Below are positions 7,841 through 16,334 of a stretch of DNA of 64,000 nt, piece after piece (position 1 is the stretch's first letter; every line of letters starts with the position of its first letter). The stretch comes from Frateuria_A sp035944355 (GTDB lineage Bacteria; Pseudomonadota; Gammaproteobacteria; Xanthomonadales; Rhodanobacteraceae): NCBI RefSeq assembly GCF_035944355.1, contig NZ_DASZBH010000016.1, forward strand, positions 496,001-560,000. Reading direction: 5' to 3'. The position numbers and the translations under genes are program-made. The notes beneath the pieces were generated by a model that was not told the origin of the DNA, searched no databases, and was given only the letters and a program-made list of their open reading frames with translations.

Positions 7841-8482
7841 TCAGATGCGGTAGGCGATGGCTTTCATGAGCAGCGAGCTCAGGTGCATCAGGCCGGGAAT
7901 CGGAAAGGGCAGCTCGATCCCGCCGCGCGTCCTGGCGTTGTCGGCATGGCGCACTTCGTCGGCCTGCATCTGCGCAAGGACCGCGCGCGAGCGTTCGTCC
8001 TGCGCGGGCAGGCGCTGGAGGTGGTCTTCCAGGTGCGCTTCGACCTGGCGCTCGGTCTCCACCACGAAGCCCAGGCTCACCTTGTCGCCGACCCACGCCG
8101 CCGCGGCGCCGATCAGGTAGCTGCCGGCGTACCACAGCGGGTTGAGCAGGCTCGGGCGGCTGTCCAGTTCGCGCAGGCGCTGCGCGCACCAGGCGAGGTG
8201 ATCGGTCTCTTCGTCGGCCGCGTGCTGCAGATGCTCGCGGGTGGCCTCGTCGCGGGCCAGCGCGGCCTGCCCGTCATAGAGCGCCTGCGCGCAAACCTCG
8301 CCGGTGTGGTTGACCCGCATCAGGCCGGCGACGTGGCGGCGCTCCCGCTCGTCGAGGGCGGGATCTTCCAGTGCGGCCGCGGGTGACGGGCGGATCGCTT
8401 CCGGTGATCCGGCGACCGTTTCGAAGGCGTGCTCGATACCGACGAGCAGGCGATCGAGTGGAGAAAGTGTGCGGACGTTCAT
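7841..8482 (-). CDS. coq7: 2-nonaprenyl-3-methyl-6-methoxy-1,4-benzoquinol hydroxylase (Coq7 type)
   Basis: A di-iron hydroxylase for a late step of ubiquinone synthesis, bound to the inner face of the membrane. The product is 213 residues. The di-iron ligands are visible as MRVNHTGEVCAQ (Glu, near residue 60) and DEETDHLAWC (E-x-x-x-H, about 90) in the first half, and a second pair in FVVETERQVEAHLEDHL and ADEVRHAD. Coq7 replaces the flavin enzyme UbiF of E. coli in many Xanthomonadales. Its ATG overlaps the stop of the upstream Fe-S gene (ATGA at 8479-8482), so the two are co-translated. AAGGA precedes the start. Confidence 0.95.
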   Translation of the reverse strand: MNVRTLSPLDRLLVGIEHAFETVAGSPEAIRPSPAAALEDPALDERERRHVAGLMRVNHTGEVCAQALYDGQAALARDEATREHLQHAADEETDHLAWCAQRLRELDSRPSLLNPLWYAGSYLIGAAAAWVGDKVSLGFVVETERQVEAHLEDHLQRLPAQDERSRAVLAQMQADEVRHADNARTRGGIELPFPIPGLMHLSSLLMKAIAYRI

Positions 8483-9678
8483 GGGGAGTTTCCTTCGATC
8501 AGCTGCTGCGCCAGCAATACCAGCGGGTGCATCGTCGGTACGGCCCGGCCGCGCTCGGCCATGCCGGCAGCCAGGTGCAGCCGGCACCCGATATTGGACG
8601 ACAGCACCGACTGCGGCGCCAGCATCTCGATCGATTCCAGCGTCGCTTCGCGCAGCCGGGCGGCGCGTTCGGGGAACTCGAGCAGATGGCTGCCGGCGGC
8701 GCCACAGCAACGCGGCGGCAGCGGCACCACCTCCAGCCCGGGCACGCGATGGAGCAATGCGAGCAGCACCTCGCTGCTGCGGGCCAGGTTGAGCTGGGTG
8801 CAGGGCAGGTGCAGCGCCACGCGCATGGGCAAGGGGCGGAAACGAAGAGCCGTCCCCGCCACGCCGAGGAGGTGGTACGGATCGCTGACCGTCACGCCGG
8901 GCAGGGCGGCACGCAGCTGGCCCAGGCAGCCGGGCGTCACGGTGACCAATCCCTCGGCGCCGCTGCCTTGCCAGGCCTTGCGCACGCGCTGCATGGCCTG
9001 CGTGCTGGCGCGCGCCTCGCCGCCATGGGCATCCAGCGCGCCACAGCAAAAAGACGGCAGCAGCGCCACGGCATGTCCTGCCGCCGCGAGCAGGCGCATG
9101 GCCGCCTGCTGGGCGTCCGCGTCCTCGATGCTGGCCATGCAGCCGGGAAACATCGCCAGCCGTGCTCCGGCCGCAGCCGCGGCGAAGGGCTTGCGCGCTG
9201 GTCCTCCCGTCGACACGGAGGCGATGCCCAGCGCCGCACGCAGGGCGGACCGGCCAGGCAGGCGCCGCGCAAGCTGCCGATGCCAGCGGGACAACCCAAG
9301 CCAGCGGGCGAGCCGATGGACCAGCCGCAGCCAGGACGGCCGCTTGGCCATGGCCAGCAGGAGGCGCGGCCGGCGCGGCGCCGGGCCGAGCACGGCGCGT
9401 GTTTCCACCAGCAGCTCGCCGAAGCGCACCTGGGCGGGACAGACGCGTTCGCAGCTCAGGCAGCCCAGGCAATGATCGAGCGGCTCGCGCAGCTCCGCGG
9501 TGACCGGGGCGAGTCCGCGCGCCAGCGCCGCGGCGATCGCGATGCGCCCGCGCGGCGATTCCGCCTCGTTGCCGTCCAGCGCATAAGTCGGGCATACCGG
9601 CAGGCACAGGCCGCATTGCACGCACTGGTCGGCCAGCGCGGCGAGGCGCTCGGACTTGTTCTCGGGCATGGTCGGCAT
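8479..9678 (-). CDS. GlcF-like (Fe-S)-binding protein with two CCG domains
   Basis: A 399-residue electron-carrier subunit. Two 4Fe-4S ferredoxin motifs sit at the N-terminus: C19-x2-C22-x2-C25-x3-C29-P, and C70-x2-C73-x2-C76-x3-C80-P. Two cysteine-rich CCG domains follow (FPGCMAS ... CCGALDAHGG, and LPCTQ ... CCGAAGSH). This is the architecture of GlcF, the iron-sulfur subunit of glycolate oxidase, and of related lactate or glycerol-3-phosphate dehydrogenases. No GlcD or GlcE flavoprotein gene is adjacent; coq7 is the coupled partner. The start is ATG 9678 (MPTMPENKSER) or 9669. It is divergent from rplM. Confidence 0.88.
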   Translation of the reverse strand: MPTMPENKSERLAALADQCVQCGLCLPVCPTYALDGNEAESPRGRIAIAAALARGLAPVTAELREPLDHCLGCLSCERVCPAQVRFGELLVETRAVLGPAPRRPRLLLAMAKRPSWLRLVHRLARWLGLSRWHRQLARRLPGRSALRAALGIASVSTGGPARKPFAAAAAGARLAMFPGCMASIEDADAQQAAMRLLAAAGHAVALLPSFCCGALDAHGGEARASTQAMQRVRKAWQGSGAEGLVTVTPGCLGQLRAALPGVTVSDPYHLLGVAGTALRFRPLPMRVALHLPCTQLNLARSSEVLLALLHRVPGLEVVPLPPRCCGAAGSHLLEFPERAARLREATLESIEMLAPQSVLSSNIGCRLHLAAGMAERGRAVPTMHPLVLLAQQLIEGNSP

Positions 9679-9717
9679 GCTATCATCGCCAGCTCGCAGC
9701 CGGGCCGACTGGCAGGC

Positions 9718-9747
9718 TTGCGCGATCGATGACGGCTCCGCTATCAT
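9718..9747 (+). promoter_or_regulatory. Probable promoter of rplM-rpsI
   Basis: TTGCGC (9718-9723), 18 bases, TATCAT (9742-9747). The implied leader of about 57 bases contains the short hairpin CCGCCCTCGTGGCGG just before rplM. Confidence 0.5.
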
Positions 9748-9810
9748 CTCGCGCCTTTGTTCCACCGATTCCGCTTACCGCCCTCGTGGCGGCAGACAGG
9801 TATTCTTCAA

Positions 9811-10239
9811 ATGAAAACGTTCAGCGCCAAGCCGGAAAGCGTCAAGCGCGACTGGTACGTGGTCGACGCCACGGGCAAGACGCTCGGCCGTCTCTCCACC
9901 GAGATCGCCCGTCGCCTGCGCGGCAAGCACAAGCCGGAATTCACCCCGCACGTCGACACCGGCGATTACATCGTCGTGGTCAACGCCGAGAAGGTCGCGG
10001 TCACCGGCGCCAAGCTGGACGACAAGATGTACCACCGCTTCACCGGCTACGTCGGCAACCTCAAGAGCATGAACCTCAAGGACATGCTGGCCACGCACCC
10101 GGAGCGGGTGATCGAGATCGCCGTCAAGGGCATGCTGCCGAAGAACCCGCTGGGCCGCGCGATGTACCGCAAGCTCAAGGTGTACGGCGGCGCCGAACAT
10201 CCGCATACCGCCCAGCAGCCGCAGGCGCTGGAGCTGTAA
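9811..10239 (+). CDS. rplM: 50S ribosomal protein L13
   Basis: A 142-residue large-subunit protein, the usual length, ending in the typical GAEHPHTAQQP segment; KTLGRLSTEIARRLRGKHK is the rRNA-binding helix of the family. ATG 9811 has GACAGG about ten bases upstream. It is followed 65 bases later by rpsI, the universal L13-S9 pair. Confidence 0.98.
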   Translation: MKTFSAKPESVKRDWYVVDATGKTLGRLSTEIARRLRGKHKPEFTPHVDTGDYIVVVNAEKVAVTGAKLDDKMYHRFTGYVGNLKSMNLKDMLATHPERVIEIAVKGMLPKNPLGRAMYRKLKVYGGAEHPHTAQQPQALEL

Positions 10240-10304
10240 TACGCGGTCCCTGCGTGCAAAAGCGGCCATCCGTGGCCGCACTTTCGAATAAGACCCGGAA
10301 ACTT

Positions 10305-10697
10305 ATGGCAATCCAGCAGAATTACGGCACCGGCCGCCGCAAGACCTCCGCCGCCCGCGTGTTCCTGCGCAAGGGCAGCGGCGCGATCGAAGTCAACGGC
10401 AAGCCGCTCGACCAGTTCTTCGGCCGCGAGACCTCGCGCATGATCGTGCGCCAGCCGCTCGAGCTGACCCAGAGCGCCGACAAGTTCGACATCAAGGTCA
10501 CCGTCGCCGGCGGCGGTATCACCGGCCAGGCCGGTGCGATCCGTCTGGGCATCGCCCGTGCGCTGATCGAGTACGACGAAACGCTGAAGTCGCCGCTGCG
10601 CAAGGCTGGCTTCGTGACCCGCGATGCCCGCGAGGTCGAGCGCAAGAAGGTCGGTCTGCACAAGGCCCGCCGCGCCACCCAGTTCTCGAAGCGCTAA
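10305..10697 (+). CDS. rpsI: 30S ribosomal protein S9
   Basis: A 130-residue small-subunit protein. Family marks are YGTGRRKTSAARVFL at the N-terminus, GGGITGQAGAIRLGIARAL in the middle and the basic tail KARRATQFSKR, whose last Lys-Arg reaches the P-site tRNA. It is the second gene of the rplM operon and is followed by a hairpin at 10709-10748. Confidence 0.98.
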   Translation: MAIQQNYGTGRRKTSAARVFLRKGSGAIEVNGKPLDQFFGRETSRMIVRQPLELTQSADKFDIKVTVAGGGITGQAGAIRLGIARALIEYDETLKSPLRKAGFVTRDAREVERKKVGLHKARRATQFSKR

Positions 10698-10708
10698 TCC
10701 CGCTTCGA

Positions 10709-10748
10709 GGGACGATGCATCCGGTCAGAGCGCATCGGTCCCTTTAGT
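10709..10748 (+). terminator. Terminator after rpsI
   Basis: GGGACGATGC pairs with GCATCGGTCCC (one bulge) around a 13-base loop, followed by TTTAGTT. It ends three bases before the tRNA gene. Confidence 0.6.
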
Positions 10749-10751
10749 TCT

Positions 10752-10825
10752 TGGGAGATCGTCTAACGGTAGGACAACGGACTCTGACTCCGTTTATCTA
10801 GGTTCGAATCCTAGTCTCCCAGCCA
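10752..10825 (+). tRNA. tRNA-Gln (anticodon CTG)
   Basis: A 74-nt cloverleaf with encoded CCA. The acceptor stem TGGGAGA/TCTCCCA has the U1-A72 pair characteristic of bacterial tRNA-Gln. The anticodon stem ACGGA/TCCGT encloses the loop CTCTGAC, so the anticodon is CTG (codon CAG). The T arm CTAGG-TTCGAAT-CCTAG is perfect. It stands alone between rpsI and the ClC gene, with its own terminator right behind it. Confidence 0.97.
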
Positions 10826-10833
10826 ACGCAAGA

Positions 10834-10859
10834 GGCCCACCATCGGTGGGCCTTTTTTT
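10834..10859 (+). terminator. Terminator of the tRNA-Gln gene
   Basis: GGCCCACC-ATC-GGTGGGCC is a perfect 8-bp stem followed by seven T. Confidence 0.93.
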
Positions 10860-11108
10860 GTGCGTGTGATCCTCAGGCAGGAAAGCGACGGATCCCGGAA
10901 GCGACCTTCCGGATCATGCGAATCCTGCGAAGCGAGCCACACCGGGGGTGCATGGTCCGGTACCGGACCTGGCTCGAGTCGGGTTAGGCGTGCCGTGCCG
11001 TTGCCGGTGGATGTACGTCGTTCCGGATGCGGGTCGGCCCCTGCAGCGCCGCTCTTCGGTTCCGGCCGCCGCAAGCGTAAAATCCCCGTTTTCCATCGCG
11101 GTTTTCCC

Positions 11109-12992
11109 ATGACACCTCCCACCGAGAATCCGGCGCACCCCGGCGTGCGCCTGGAAGGCAGCACCGATGCCTTGCCTCTGTCCCCTGCGTTGGGGGTCAG
11201 CCTCGACGCCACCCGCATGCCGCGGCGCTCGACCCTGGTCGACCGCCGGGTGTTGCGCATCACCGCGGTGGCGGTCGTGCTCGGCGTAGCGGCCGCCTTC
11301 ATCGCCCAGGTGCTGACCGGCCTGATCGGGCTGGTCACCAACCTGGCCTTCTATGGCCGCTGGTCGAGCGCTTTCTCTTCCCCGGCCGGCCATCATCTGG
11401 GCGCCTGGGTGATCGTGGTGCCGGTGGTCGGCGGCCTGATCGTCGGCGCGATGGCGCGCTGGGGGTCGCGGGCCATCCGCGGGCACGGCATTCCCGAGGC
11501 GATGGAGCAGGTGCTGCTCAACGAATCGAAGATCCCGCCGCGGATCACCTTCCTCAAGCCGGTATCCTCGGCGATCGCGATCGGCACCGGCGGCCCGTTC
11601 GGCGCGGAAGGCCCGATCATCGCCACCGGCGGCGCGCTGGGATCGTTCATCGGCCAGTTGCTGCGGGTGACCGGTGGCGAACGCAAGGTGCTGCTGGCTG
11701 CCGGCGCTGCAGCCGGCATGGCGGCGGTGTTCGCCTCGCCGGTGGCGGCGGTGGTGCTGGCGGTGGAGCTGTTGCTGTTCGAACTGCGTCCGCGCTCGCT
11801 GATCCCCGTGGCGTTGGCAACCGTGGCCGCCACTTCGGTGCGCTACGCCTTCCAGGGCACCTCGCCGGTGTTCGCGATGCCGAACCTGGCCGAGCCGGGT
11901 GCCGTGGCGCTGGCCTGCTACGTGGCCGTGGGCGCGTTGCTCGGCCTGGTCAGCGTGGGCGTCACGCGCATCGTCTACGGCATCGAGGACGCGTTCGAGC
12001 GGCTGCCGATCCACTGGATGTGGTGGCCCGCGCTCGGTGGCGTCGCGGTGGGCGTGGTCGGCTATTTCGCGCCGCTCACCCTGGGCGTGGGCTACACCAA
12101 CATCGAGGGCATCGTCAGCGGCAGGTTCACCTTGCACACGCTGTTCTTCCTGTGCCTGATGAAGTTCATCTCCTGGTCGATCTCGCTGGGCAGCGGCACC
12201 TCCGGCGGAACGCTGGCGCCGCTGTTCACCATCGGCGGCGCGCTCGGCGCGCTGATCGGCCTGGGCCTGGCCGCACTGCTGCCGCACTTCGGCATCGACC
12301 CGCGCATCGCCGCGCTGGTGGGCATGGCGGCGATCTTCGCCGGCGCCTCGCGGGCGCTGCTCACGGCGGTGGTGTTCGCCTTCGAGACCACCGGCCAGCC
12401 GGCCGGCCTGCTGCCGCTGCTGGGCGGTTGCACCGCGGCCTACCTGATCTCGGCGCTGCTGATGCGCAACACCATCATGACCGAGAAGATCGCCCGTCGC
12501 GGCGTGCGCGTGCCGTCCGAATACGCGGCCGACTATCTCGACCAGGTGGCGGTGGGCGATGCCTGTTCCCGCCAGGTGGTGACCCTGCGCGCGAGCCAGA
12601 CGCTGGGCGAAGTGCGCCACTGGCTGGGTGAGGGTTCGCCCGAGGCGCAGCACCAGGGTTATCCGGTGATCGACGAGCACAACCAGGTGCAGGGGGTGCT
12701 CACGCGGCGCAGCCTGCTCGACCCGCAGTGGTCCTACACGCTGACGCTGGGCGAGCTGGTCATCCGCCCCCCGATCATGGTCAAGGAGGACCACTCGTTG
12801 CGCGAGGCCGCCGACCACATGGTGGCCGAGCAGGTCGGCCGGCTGATCGTGGTGAGCAAGGACGCGCCGCACCGGCTGGTGGGCATCATCACCCGCGGCG
12901 ACCTGCTGAGCGCGCACAAGCGCCGGCTGCAGGAGGCGCGCAACGCGAGCCGCCACCTGCGTTTCGGCAGGAAAGGCGTGCGTACCGCCTGA
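11109..12992 (+). CDS. ClC-family chloride channel/antiporter with CBS domains
   Basis: A 627-residue inner-membrane protein. The ClC selectivity motifs are visible: GHGIPEAM (the GSGIP-type loop), GGPFGAEGPI with the gating Glu of G-x-E-G-P retained, and SGSGTSGG-type LGSGTSGGTLAPL (G-x-F-x-P region). About ten hydrophobic segments lie between residues 55 and 450. The last 160 residues hold two CBS repeats (VTLRASQTLGEV..., then MVKEDHSLREAADHM...GIITRGDL), which usually bind adenine nucleotides. Gating Glu suggests a Cl-/H+ exchanger, but this is inference. The 248 bases upstream hold no gene, and no convincing Shine-Dalgarno precedes the ATG. Confidence 0.9.
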   Translation: MTPPTENPAHPGVRLEGSTDALPLSPALGVSLDATRMPRRSTLVDRRVLRITAVAVVLGVAAAFIAQVLTGLIGLVTNLAFYGRWSSAFSSPAGHHLGAWVIVVPVVGGLIVGAMARWGSRAIRGHGIPEAMEQVLLNESKIPPRITFLKPVSSAIAIGTGGPFGAEGPIIATGGALGSFIGQLLRVTGGERKVLLAAGAAAGMAAVFASPVAAVVLAVELLLFELRPRSLIPVALATVAATSVRYAFQGTSPVFAMPNLAEPGAVALACYVAVGALLGLVSVGVTRIVYGIEDAFERLPIHWMWWPALGGVAVGVVGYFAPLTLGVGYTNIEGIVSGRFTLHTLFFLCLMKFISWSISLGSGTSGGTLAPLFTIGGALGALIGLGLAALLPHFGIDPRIAALVGMAAIFAGASRALLTAVVFAFETTGQPAGLLPLLGGCTAAYLISALLMRNTIMTEKIARRGVRVPSEYAADYLDQVAVGDACSRQVVTLRASQTLGEVRHWLGEGSPEAQHQGYPVIDEHNQVQGVLTRRSLLDPQWSYTLTLGELVIRPPIMVKEDHSLREAADHMVAEQVGRLIVVSKDAPHRLVGIITRGDLLSAHKRRLQEARNASRHLRFGRKGVRTA

Positions 12993-13001
12993 AGTGGCGC
13001 T

Positions 13002-13032
13002 CCCCGCGGGCGGGCTCGGGCCCGCCTGCGGG
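13002..13032. terminator. GC-rich hairpin between convergent genes
   Basis: CCCCGCGGGCGGGC pairs with GGCCCGCCTGCGGG across a three-base turn, midway between the ClC gene and rpiA. There is no T run on either strand, so it may only slow polymerase or protect 3' ends. Confidence 0.35.
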
Positions 13033-13040
13033 TTCCGGCG

Positions 13041-13679
13041 CTACATTTCGCGGTCGCCGATCAGCACCACGTCGGCCGGCCGGCGGGCGAATAGGCCGAC
13101 CGTGACCACGCCCGGAATCTGGTTGAGTTCGGCCTCCAGCGCGACCGGATCAGTGATCTGCCAGCCGTGCACGTCGATCACCCAGTTGCCGTTGTCGGTC
13201 ACCACGCCGTCGCGCCAGACCGGATGGCCGCCGCGCTTGACGATCTCGCGACCGACCAGGCTTCGCGCCATCGGGATCACCTCGATCGGCAGCGGGAAGC
13301 GACCGAGCAATTCCACCCGCTTGCTCGAATCGATGATGCAGACGAACTGCGCGCTCGCCTCGGCGATGATCTTCTCGCGCGTGAGCGCTGCTCCGCCGCC
13401 CTTGATCAGCCGCTTGTGCGGGTCGCACTCGTCCGCGCCATCGACGTAGAGCGACAGCGGTCCGGTCGCGTTGAGGTCGAGCACCGGGATGCCGTGCTTC
13501 TTGAGCTGCGCGGTGGATTGCTCCGAGCTCGACACCGCGCCGTGGACGCGCTGCTTGATCTGCGCCAGCGCATCGATGAAGTAGGCCACGGTCGATCCGG
13601 TGCCGACGCCGACGATGGCGCCGTCCTCGACGTAGCGGATGGCGGCTTCGCCGGCGAGGCGCTTTTCGTTGGTGCTCAT
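13041..13679 (-). CDS. rpiA: Ribose-5-phosphate isomerase A
   Basis: Interconverts ribose-5-phosphate and ribulose-5-phosphate in the pentose phosphate pathway. The product is 212 residues. Family marks are VGVGTGSTVAYFIDAL (phosphate loop), VDGADECDPH (catalytic Asp pair region) and LIKGGGAALTREKI with the catalytic Glu/Lys. ATG 13679 gives MSTNEKRLAGEAA. It is transcribed towards the ClC gene and lies 56 bases after the EVE gene on the same strand. Confidence 0.96.
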   Translation of the reverse strand: MSTNEKRLAGEAAIRYVEDGAIVGVGTGSTVAYFIDALAQIKQRVHGAVSSSEQSTAQLKKHGIPVLDLNATGPLSLYVDGADECDPHKRLIKGGGAALTREKIIAEASAQFVCIIDSSKRVELLGRFPLPIEVIPMARSLVGREIVKRGGHPVWRDGVVTDNGNWVIDVHGWQITDPVALEAELNQIPGVVTVGLFARRPADVVLIGDREM

Positions 13680-13735
13680 GGAAGGGTTCCGCAAGGTGGG
13701 TAGTCGGTTCAGGCCGGGCTGCCGGGGCGGCCGGT

Positions 13736-14202
<467 letters not shown>

Positions 14203-14203
<1 letters not shown>

Positions 14204-14805
14204 CAGGGAGCCTCCGGGTGGCAGTCGATCAGCTCGCGGTCGGTGGCGACGAAGTCGAGCCGCACGTCCCAGGCCTCCGGCTTGATCGCGGGCAGCTCCT
14301 GGAAATCGTAGGCGATGCCGACCAGCAGCGGCTCGGTCGGACGCGCCTGTTCGGCGAGAAAGGCGAAACTGCGGTCGTACCAGCCGCCGCCGTAGCCGAG
14401 CCGATGGCCGTGGCGGTCGAAGCCCAGCAGCGGCACCAGCACCAGGTCGAGCTGGAACGGCGCGAACCACTCGCGCGGCGCGGCCGGTTCGGGAATGCCG
14501 AAGCGGTTGGGCTGCACCGCCTCGCCGGCGGCCCACGGCGCGAAGCGCAGCTGGCGGTCTTCGCCGAGCATCGGCAGCAGGAACCGCTGCCCGCGTGCGG
14601 CCAGGGGAGGAATCACGAGGTTGAGCGGCAGTTCGCCGTCGCAGGCCCAGTAGCCGGCCACGCGCGCGTCGGTGTGGTACTCGGGAAGCTGTTCGAGGCT
14701 GCGCCGCAGGCCTTGCGCCGCCGCGATGCGCTGGGCCGGCGTGAGCGCGCGCCGCTGGGCGGCCAGATGCTGGCGCAGTTCACGGCGTTGGGCGGTGACG
14801 TCCAC
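14203..14805 (-). CDS. ygfA: 5-formyltetrahydrofolate cyclo-ligase
   Basis: Converts 5-formyl-THF to 5,10-methenyl-THF with ATP. At 200 residues it is the normal size. The N-terminal basic stretch RRELRQHLAAQRRAL binds the phosphates, and LGFDRHGHRLGYGGGWYDR is the family signature. The start GTG 14805 is chosen because GGGAG lies ten bases upstream and because the 6S RNA gene occupies the region further upstream; ATG 14907 would overlap it. Linkage of 6S RNA to ygfA is conserved in gammaproteobacteria. Confidence 0.92.
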
Positions 14806-14899
14806 GTTCGCGCATCTCCCGGACGGCTGGCGCGGCGGGGCCGCTCGCACCGCCGAGCCGGCGTTGGGATCAACGTCGGCCGGCGGCGGGGAATGGGGT

Positions 14900-15088
14900 G
14901 GCGTCAACCGCGATGCCGCTGCACACCAAACGACCTTGATCCCTTTGGATCAGGTGGGAGGGCACCATGGCCTTCGAGGCTTTCCGCTCGCGGCGGACAT
15001 GCACAACAGCCATGTGAAACCGACCCGGGGTCGTATGTAGGAACAAGGCAAATGTAAGAGTGTGCTGGCGCACACCGCAGAAAACGCC
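14900..15088 (-). ncRNA. ssrS: 6S RNA
   Basis: About 189 nt on the minus strand between zapA and ygfA, the classic position. The 3' half contains CACCTGATCCAAAGGGATCA with AGG and then GCAGCGGCATCGCGG. These align well with the E. coli 6S sequences CACCTTGAACCAAGGGTTCA and GCGGCGGCATCTCGG. The ends pair: GGCGTTTTCTGCGGTG at the 5' end with CATCGCGGTTGACGCC at the 3' end, closing the long hairpin. 6S RNA mimics an open promoter and sequesters the RNA polymerase-sigma70 holoenzyme in stationary phase. It is processed together with the ygfA message in E. coli. The ends are estimated to within a few bases. Confidence 0.88.
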
Positions 15089-15093
15089 GGGAC

Positions 15094-15411
15094 CTATCTT
15101 ACTTGCGCGTCCAGCACGGCATCAAGCTTTCGACGCAGCGCAGCGAGCCCATCAGCCACGCTGCGATCGGTGCCGTCGTGCTGCTTGCGCAGGGCGAGGA
15201 ACTCATGGGTGACGCTGATCGCCGCCAGCACCGCCAGGCGGTCGAAGCCGGGCGTCCTGGCGTTGGCGCGTAGCTCGCGCATCTTGCGGTCGAGGAAGGT
15301 CGCCGCTTCCAGCAGGCCATCGCGCTCTTCGGGCGCACAGGCGATCAGGAACTCGCGGTCGAGCAGGCGCAGCGCGACGGGTTCGGCGGCGGGAGGGGGC
15401 GTGGAACTCAT
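15094..15411 (-). CDS. zapA: Cell division protein ZapA
   Basis: A 105-residue Z-ring stabiliser that cross-links FtsZ filaments. LRLLDREFLIACAPEERDGL is the beta-strand N-terminal domain; the rest is a coiled-coil helix. Its 3' end carries the 6S RNA promoter. The start lies one base after the stop of the ZapB-like gene, so they form one unit. Confidence 0.92.
   Translation of the reverse strand: MSSTPPPAAEPVALRLLDREFLIACAPEERDGLLEAATFLDRKMRELRANARTPGFDRLAVLAAISVTHEFLALRKQHDGTDRSVADGLAALRRKLDAVLDAQVR
15096..15125 (-). promoter_or_regulatory. Promoter of 6S RNA, inside the end of zapA
   Basis: On the minus strand TTGATG (15120-15125), 18 bases, TAAGAT (15096-15101). The start would be near 15088-15089, which is exactly where the terminal stem of 6S RNA begins. 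Confidence 0.65.
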
Positions 15412-15412
15412 G

Positions 15413-15637
15413 TCAGCCGTTGTTCTCGAGGGCTTTCAAGCGTTGGATCATCGCCTCGACGCGGCTGCGGGCCTGGTCGTTGCGCGCCATCAGGCCCGCC
15501 CGTTCGCTGGCCAGTTGTTCCTGGCTGTGGCGCAGGCTGCGGTTTTCCTCCTGCAGCCGGCGGACCAGCTCCAGCAAGCGATCCAGCTGCTGGTTCAGGG
15601 TGGCCAATTCCTGCTGGGCGGGGTCGGGCGTGCTCAT
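15413..15637 (-). CDS. TIGR02449-family small coiled-coil protein (ZapB-like)
   Basis: A 74-residue, almost fully helical protein (LNQQLDRLLELVRRLQEENR, then a heptad-rich tail). It matches the TIGR02449 family found upstream of zapA in Xanthomonadales and pseudomonads. By size, coiled-coil nature and linkage it is a likely ZapB analogue in Z-ring organisation, but that role is inferred. It leads the zapA / 6S / ygfA group. Confidence 0.85.
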   Translation of the reverse strand: MSTPDPAQQELATLNQQLDRLLELVRRLQEENRSLRHSQEQLASERAGLMARNDQARSRVEAMIQRLKALENNG

Positions 15638-15770
15638 GGCGTGAAACTATAGCAAGGGACAGGTTCAGGGAAGCGGCGCGCTTCGCGACCGTCGTCGCAG
15701 GCCGGGCATGGTCCCGTGCCGTGGCGCGCCTGCATTAGACTTCGCGATCATCATCGCCGGACCCCATCCC

Positions 15771-16334
15771 ATGACCGCACACGACCTGGTCGGCTACGAC
15801 GAACTGGATGCCGCCATCGTGCGGTTGAAGCTCGGATCCGATGCCAGCGAGCTGCACGGTTCGCTGTGCGGCTTCCTGGCGGGCGGCGGCGCGCTGGGCC
15901 GGCAATCCCTGTTGGCGGCGCTCGAACTGGAGGGCGAGGGCACCACGCCGTCGACGCAGGACCGCGTGCTGCTCGATCGCCTGGCCAGCCAGACCCGTGG
16001 CGAGCTGGCCGATCCGGAACTGGGTTTCGAGCCCTTGCTGCCCGCCGACGACCGTCCGCTTTCCGAGCGCGCCGAGGCGCTGGTGGAATGGTGCCGCGGG
16101 TTCCTCGGCGGCTTCGGCCTGGCCGGCGCCGGCGCGCACGCGCAGTTGTCGGACGAGGCGCAGGAGATCCTGCGTGACCTCACCACCATCGCCGGCTCCG
16201 CCTTCGACTTCGGTGACGAGAGCGAGGACGAGGACGCGCTGATCGAGGTGCACGAATTCGTTCGCATGGGCGCCATGCTGCTGTTCACCGAATGCCAGGG
16301 CGCCCGGCGCCAGGCGGGCGATACGCTGCATTGA
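15771..16334 (+). CDS. ygfB: UPF0149 family protein (YgfB/YecA)
   Basis: A 187-residue YgfB-type protein. ASELHGSLCGFLAGG near the N-terminus and CRGFLGGFGLAG in the middle are the family signatures, with the acidic FDFGDESEDEDALIEVHEFV close to the end. In Pseudomonas aeruginosa YgfB dampens the AmpDh3/AlpA response. The next gene is pepP, as in E. coli; they overlap (TTGA). It is divergent from the zapB-like/zapA group with 133 bases between. Confidence 0.9.
   Translation: MTAHDLVGYDELDAAIVRLKLGSDASELHGSLCGFLAGGGALGRQSLLAALELEGEGTTPSTQDRVLLDRLASQTRGELADPELGFEPLLPADDRPLSERAEALVEWCRGFLGGFGLAGAGAHAQLSDEAQEILRDLTTIAGSAFDFGDESEDEDALIEVHEFVRMGAMLLFTECQGARRQAGDTLH

Noticed and set aside
10752..10825. 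tRNA-Gln as a possible integration site
   Set aside because: No integrase, no direct repeat of the tRNA 3' end and no foreign genes nearby; the ClC gene that follows looks native.
10914..12956. Long minus-strand open frame (680 codons) opposite the ClC channel
   Set aside because: Composition is rich in His/Arg/Gln with no motif; it mirrors the codon bias of the plus-strand gene, which has clear ClC signatures. The same applies to long frames opposite spoT (46385-48976), recG (49461-52352) and mrcA (55476-58151).
14870..15073. Sixty-seven-codon minus-strand frame between zapA and ygfA
   Set aside because: It lies entirely within the 6S RNA and its spacer; conserved RNA structure explains the sequence.
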